From Saccharothrix sp. (GTDB lineage Bacteria > Actinomycetota > Actinomycetes > Mycobacteriales > Pseudonocardiaceae), in assembly GCF_031180885.1 (NCBI RefSeq), contig NZ_JAPSLK010000068.1, positions 1-41,635 of the forward strand: DNA of 41,635 nucleotides, in the 5' to 3' direction. This document shows positions 39,601 to 41,635 of the stretch, piece after piece (the first letter of the stretch is position 1; every line of letters begins with the position of its first letter). Below the pieces are notes generated by a model. The model ran no database searches and had not been told where the DNA came from. It saw nothing but the letters and a program-made list of their open reading frames with translations. A program made the position numbers and the translations under genes.

Positions 39601-40118
39601 ATCGTCGCCTCTTCGATCCCGGCCGCGTGCCGCTGCGCCAGCGCCTGGTAGATGGCCGCGTTGTGGTCCACCCACATCTTCGGCGCGCCCTCCAGCGGAA
39701 CCTGCCGCTTCGCCGGCACCCCCATCGCCACAACCTCCGGCGGCACCACGCTCCCCGGCCCCACCATCGCCCCGGCCGCGATCAACGCCCGCTCCCCGAT
39801 GACCGCGCCGTCCTGCACGGTGGCCCCGTTGCCGATCAACGCCCCCGCGCCGACCGTGCAGTCGTGCACCACGCACAGGTGCCCGATCGTCGCCCCGGCC
39901 CCGATGTCGACGCCCTGCTGGACGTGGATGACCGTGTTGTCCTGCACGTTCGCGCCCTCCCGGATGACCACGGGCCCGAAGTCGGCGCGGATGACGACCC
40001 CGTACCAGACGGACGCATTCGCCTCTACGGTGACGTCCCCGATGAGGGTGGCGGTCGGCGCGATCCACGCGCTCGGGTGCACGACGGGCGTCTTGCCTTC
40101 AAACGAGTAGATCGGCAT
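39588..40118 (-). CDS. Gamma-carbonic-anhydrase-like hexapeptide protein
   Basis: The 176-aa left-handed beta-helix protein has the three metal-binding histidines of gamma carbonic anhydrases in place: DNTVIHVQQG, then TIGHLCVVHDC. The N-terminus PIYSFEGKTPVVHPSAWIAP and GAMVGPGSVVPP are family-typical. Whether it hydrates CO2 or is an acyltransferase-like scaffold cannot be told. ATG 40118 is used; a TTG two codons earlier (40124) is nearer the GGAG. It lies 50 bp downstream of dapC on the same strand, and its stop region is tandemly duplicated. Confidence 0.9.
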   Translation of the reverse strand: MPIYSFEGKTPVVHPSAWIAPTATLIGDVTVEANASVWYGVVIRADFGPVVIREGANVQDNTVIHVQQGVDIGAGATIGHLCVVHDCTVGAGALIGNGATVQDGAVIGERALIAAGAMVGPGSVVPPEVVAMGVPAKRQVPLEGAPKMWVDHNAAIYQALAQRHAAGIEEATIEQA

Positions 40119-40168
40119 ACCCAACAGTAATCTCCGCTGGGTAAGCCGACCTCAGCCCCGTCAGCCGC

Positions 40169-41254
40169 TCAGCCGCCGAGACGCTCGGCCGCCCGCGCGA
40201 CCCGCTCGTCGGTCGCCGTCAGGGCGATCCGCACGTGCCGGTCGCCGGTCGGCCCGTAGAACGTGCCCGGAGCGGCCAGGATGCCGCGCTCGGCCAGCCA
40301 CGCCACGGTGTCCCACGCCTTCTCGTCGCGGGTCGACCACAGGTACAGGCCCGCCTCCGAGTGGTCGACGGTGAAGCCCGCCGACTTCAGCGCGGGCAGC
40401 AGCACCTCGCGCCGGGCGCGGTAGCGCTCCCGCTGCACGGCCACGTGGTCGTCGTCGTTCAACGCCGCCGTCATCGCCGCCTGCACCGGTCGGGGCACGA
40501 TCATCCCCGCGTGCTTGCGGACCTCCAGCAGCGCCGCGACCAGGGCCGGGTCGCCGGTGACGAACCCCGCCCGGTAGCCCGCCAGACTGGAGGACTTGGA
40601 CAGCGAGTGCACCGCCAGCAGCCCGTCCAGCGCACCGCCGTTGACCTCGGGGCGCAGCACGGACACCGGTTCGGCGTCCCACGGCAGCGCCAGGTAGCAC
40701 TCGTCCGACGCCACCACCGCGCCCACGTCCCGGGCGTCCCGCACGGCCTGGGCCAGCGCGGCGGCGCCCTGCACGCGGCCGGTCGGGTTGGACGGCGAGT
40801 TCAGCCACACCAGGCGGGTGCCCTCGGGCGGCGGTTCGCCGTCGGCCAGGCGGACCGGGGTCGCGCCCGCGAGCTTCGCGCCCACCTCGTAGGTCGGGTA
40901 GGCCAGGGCCGGGATCGCCACCACGTCACCCGGGCCGAGCCCGAGCAGCGTCGGCAGCCAGGCCACCAGCTCCTTCGACCCGATGGTGGGCAGGACGTCC
41001 TTCGGGTCCAGCCCGGTGACGCCGTGCCGGCGCGCGAGGGCGCCGACGACCGACTCGCGCAGCTCCGGCGTTCCGTGCGTGGTCGGGTAGCCGGGCTGCT
41101 CGGCGACGCTCGCCAGAGCCCGTTGAACCAGGTCCGGAACCTCGTCCACGGGGGTCCCGATGGACAGGTCGACCACACCGCCGGGGTGCGCACGCGCCTT
41201 GGCGGCGTGGTCGGCCAGGGAGTCCCAGGGGAAGTCCGGGAGCCGCTTGGTCAC
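40169..41254 (-). CDS. dapC: N-succinyldiaminopimelate aminotransferase
   Basis: The 361-aa class I PLP aminotransferase converts N-succinyl-2-amino-6-ketopimelate to N-succinyl-diaminopimelate. PLP site residues are visible: the Lys in AVHSLSKSSSLAGYRAGF, the Asn/Pro motif WLNSPSNPTGR, the Asp in VVASDECYLALPW, and the C-terminal Arg in HVRIALTAT. GTG 41254 overlaps the ferredoxin stop by four bases, which fixes the start and indicates coupled translation. The ferredoxin-dapC pair is conserved in actinobacteria. Confidence 0.94.
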   Translation of the reverse strand: MTKRLPDFPWDSLADHAAKARAHPGGVVDLSIGTPVDEVPDLVQRALASVAEQPGYPTTHGTPELRESVVGALARRHGVTGLDPKDVLPTIGSKELVAWLPTLLGLGPGDVVAIPALAYPTYEVGAKLAGATPVRLADGEPPPEGTRLVWLNSPSNPTGRVQGAAALAQAVRDARDVGAVVASDECYLALPWDAEPVSVLRPEVNGGALDGLLAVHSLSKSSSLAGYRAGFVTGDPALVAALLEVRKHAGMIVPRPVQAAMTAALNDDDHVAVQRERYRARREVLLPALKSAGFTVDHSEAGLYLWSTRDEKAWDTVAWLAERGILAAPGTFYGPTGDRHVRIALTATDERVARAAERLGG

Positions 41255-41577
41255 TCGTGCGACGCCTGCGGCGGGAGAGCCTTGATGAACGCGGGGTCGG
41301 CGCTGACCTTGCCCACCTTCGAGGCACCGCCCGGGGACCCCAGCTCGTCGAAGAAGTCCACGTTCGCCTTGGTGTACTCCTTCCACTCGTCCGGGACGTC
41401 GTCCTCGTAGTAGATGGCCTCAACCGGGCACACCGGCTCGCAAGCACCACAGTCGACGCACTCATCCGGGTGGATGTAGAGCATCCGGTCGCCTTCGTAG
41501 ATGCAGTCGACGGGGCACTCTTCGATGCACGCCTTGTCGAGCACGTCCACGCACGGCTGGGCGATCACATAGGTCAC
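41251..41577 (-). CDS. fdxA: 7Fe (3Fe-4S/4Fe-4S) ferredoxin
   Basis: The 108-aa ferredoxin has cysteines at 9, 17, 21 and 25 (PCVDVLDKACIEECPVDC) and at 40, 43, 46 and 50 (ECVDCGACEPVCP). This is the pattern of bacterial 7Fe ferredoxins that hold one 3Fe-4S and one 4Fe-4S cluster. The long acidic C-terminal tail (DVPDEWKEYTKANVDFFDEL) is also typical. GTG 41577 follows AGGAG. It acts as a one-electron carrier; the redox partner is not evident here. In mycobacteria the equivalent next to dapC is called fdxC. Confidence 0.94.
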   Translation of the reverse strand: MTYVIAQPCVDVLDKACIEECPVDCIYEGDRMLYIHPDECVDCGACEPVCPVEAIYYEDDVPDEWKEYTKANVDFFDELGSPGGASKVGKVSADPAFIKALPPQASHE

Positions 41578-41635
41578 TGCGCTCTCCTGCTCTTGTTCTG
41601 GTCCACACCGCGCAAGCCGGAGAGTACGCGGCGGA

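Overview
The window is very GC-rich actinobacterial DNA. GTG starts are frequent, and a run of genes (glgC/glgA, gpgS/folP2, sigE-rseA-htrA-tatB, mrp, a DUF3117 protein, dapE/dapD/dapC) keeps the order I remember from the Mycobacterium tuberculosis Rv1177-Rv1232 region. The codon style, the paaX, padR and GlxA-type accessory genes and the non-mycobacterial insertions suggest a Pseudonocardiaceae member of the Saccharothrix/Lentzea/Actinosynnema kind. That genus-level guess is inference only. No rRNA, tRNA, transposase, integrase or CRISPR array was found.

Layout. 1-4.4 kb: the 5' part of a CoA-ester lyase, a PNPOx-like/aminoglycoside-kinase-like pair, a PhzF-like protein, and a soluble MgtE-N/CBS protein overlapping a DUF1003 membrane protein. 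4.4-9.7 kb: a MarR regulator, mrp, and the envelope-stress unit sigE-rseA-htrA-tatB. The sigE promoter carries three 11-bp-spaced direct repeats of response-regulator type. 9.7-20 kb: an O-methyltransferase, a GlxA regulator/cupin pair, divergent glgC/glgA, a lipoprotein, an MFS/LysR pair, a secreted His-rich repeat protein, leucyl aminopeptidase and a DUF3117 protein. 20-24 kb: PaaX plus an enoyl-CoA hydratase, a 0.87-kb non-coding repeat region, and a tag/SRPBCC/DivIVA-like set. 24-31 kb: PadR with two paralogous membrane proteins, divergent from cydABDC, which encodes an unusually small cytochrome bd oxidase. 30.6-37.5 kb: gpgS/folP2, a secreted CocE-type hydrolase behind an elaborate control region, DUF3224, a winged-helix protein, a LOG-type hydrolase and dapE. 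37.5-38.5 kb: a 1-kb non-coding element of nested inverted repeats between dapE and dapD. 38.5-41.6 kb: dapD, a gamma-carbonic-anhydrase-like protein, dapC and a 7Fe ferredoxin.

How the genes work together. dapD, dapC and dapE are the succinylase-branch enzymes of lysine/meso-diaminopimelate synthesis. glgC, glgA and gpgS make ADP-glucose, alpha-glucan precursors and glucosyl-3-phosphoglycerate. sigE, rseA, htrA and tatB form an envelope-stress and export module. cydABDC is a terminal oxidase with its ABC assembly transporter.

The least explained parts are non-coding. Two regions (22.16-22.40 kb and 37.64-38.33 kb) combine long inverted repeats with runs of small GC-rich hairpins that mostly have three-nucleotide loops. 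Tandem duplications copy stop-codon regions at three gene ends. Among proteins, the CydA without a Q-loop and the shortened CydC ATPase domain are the most unusual.
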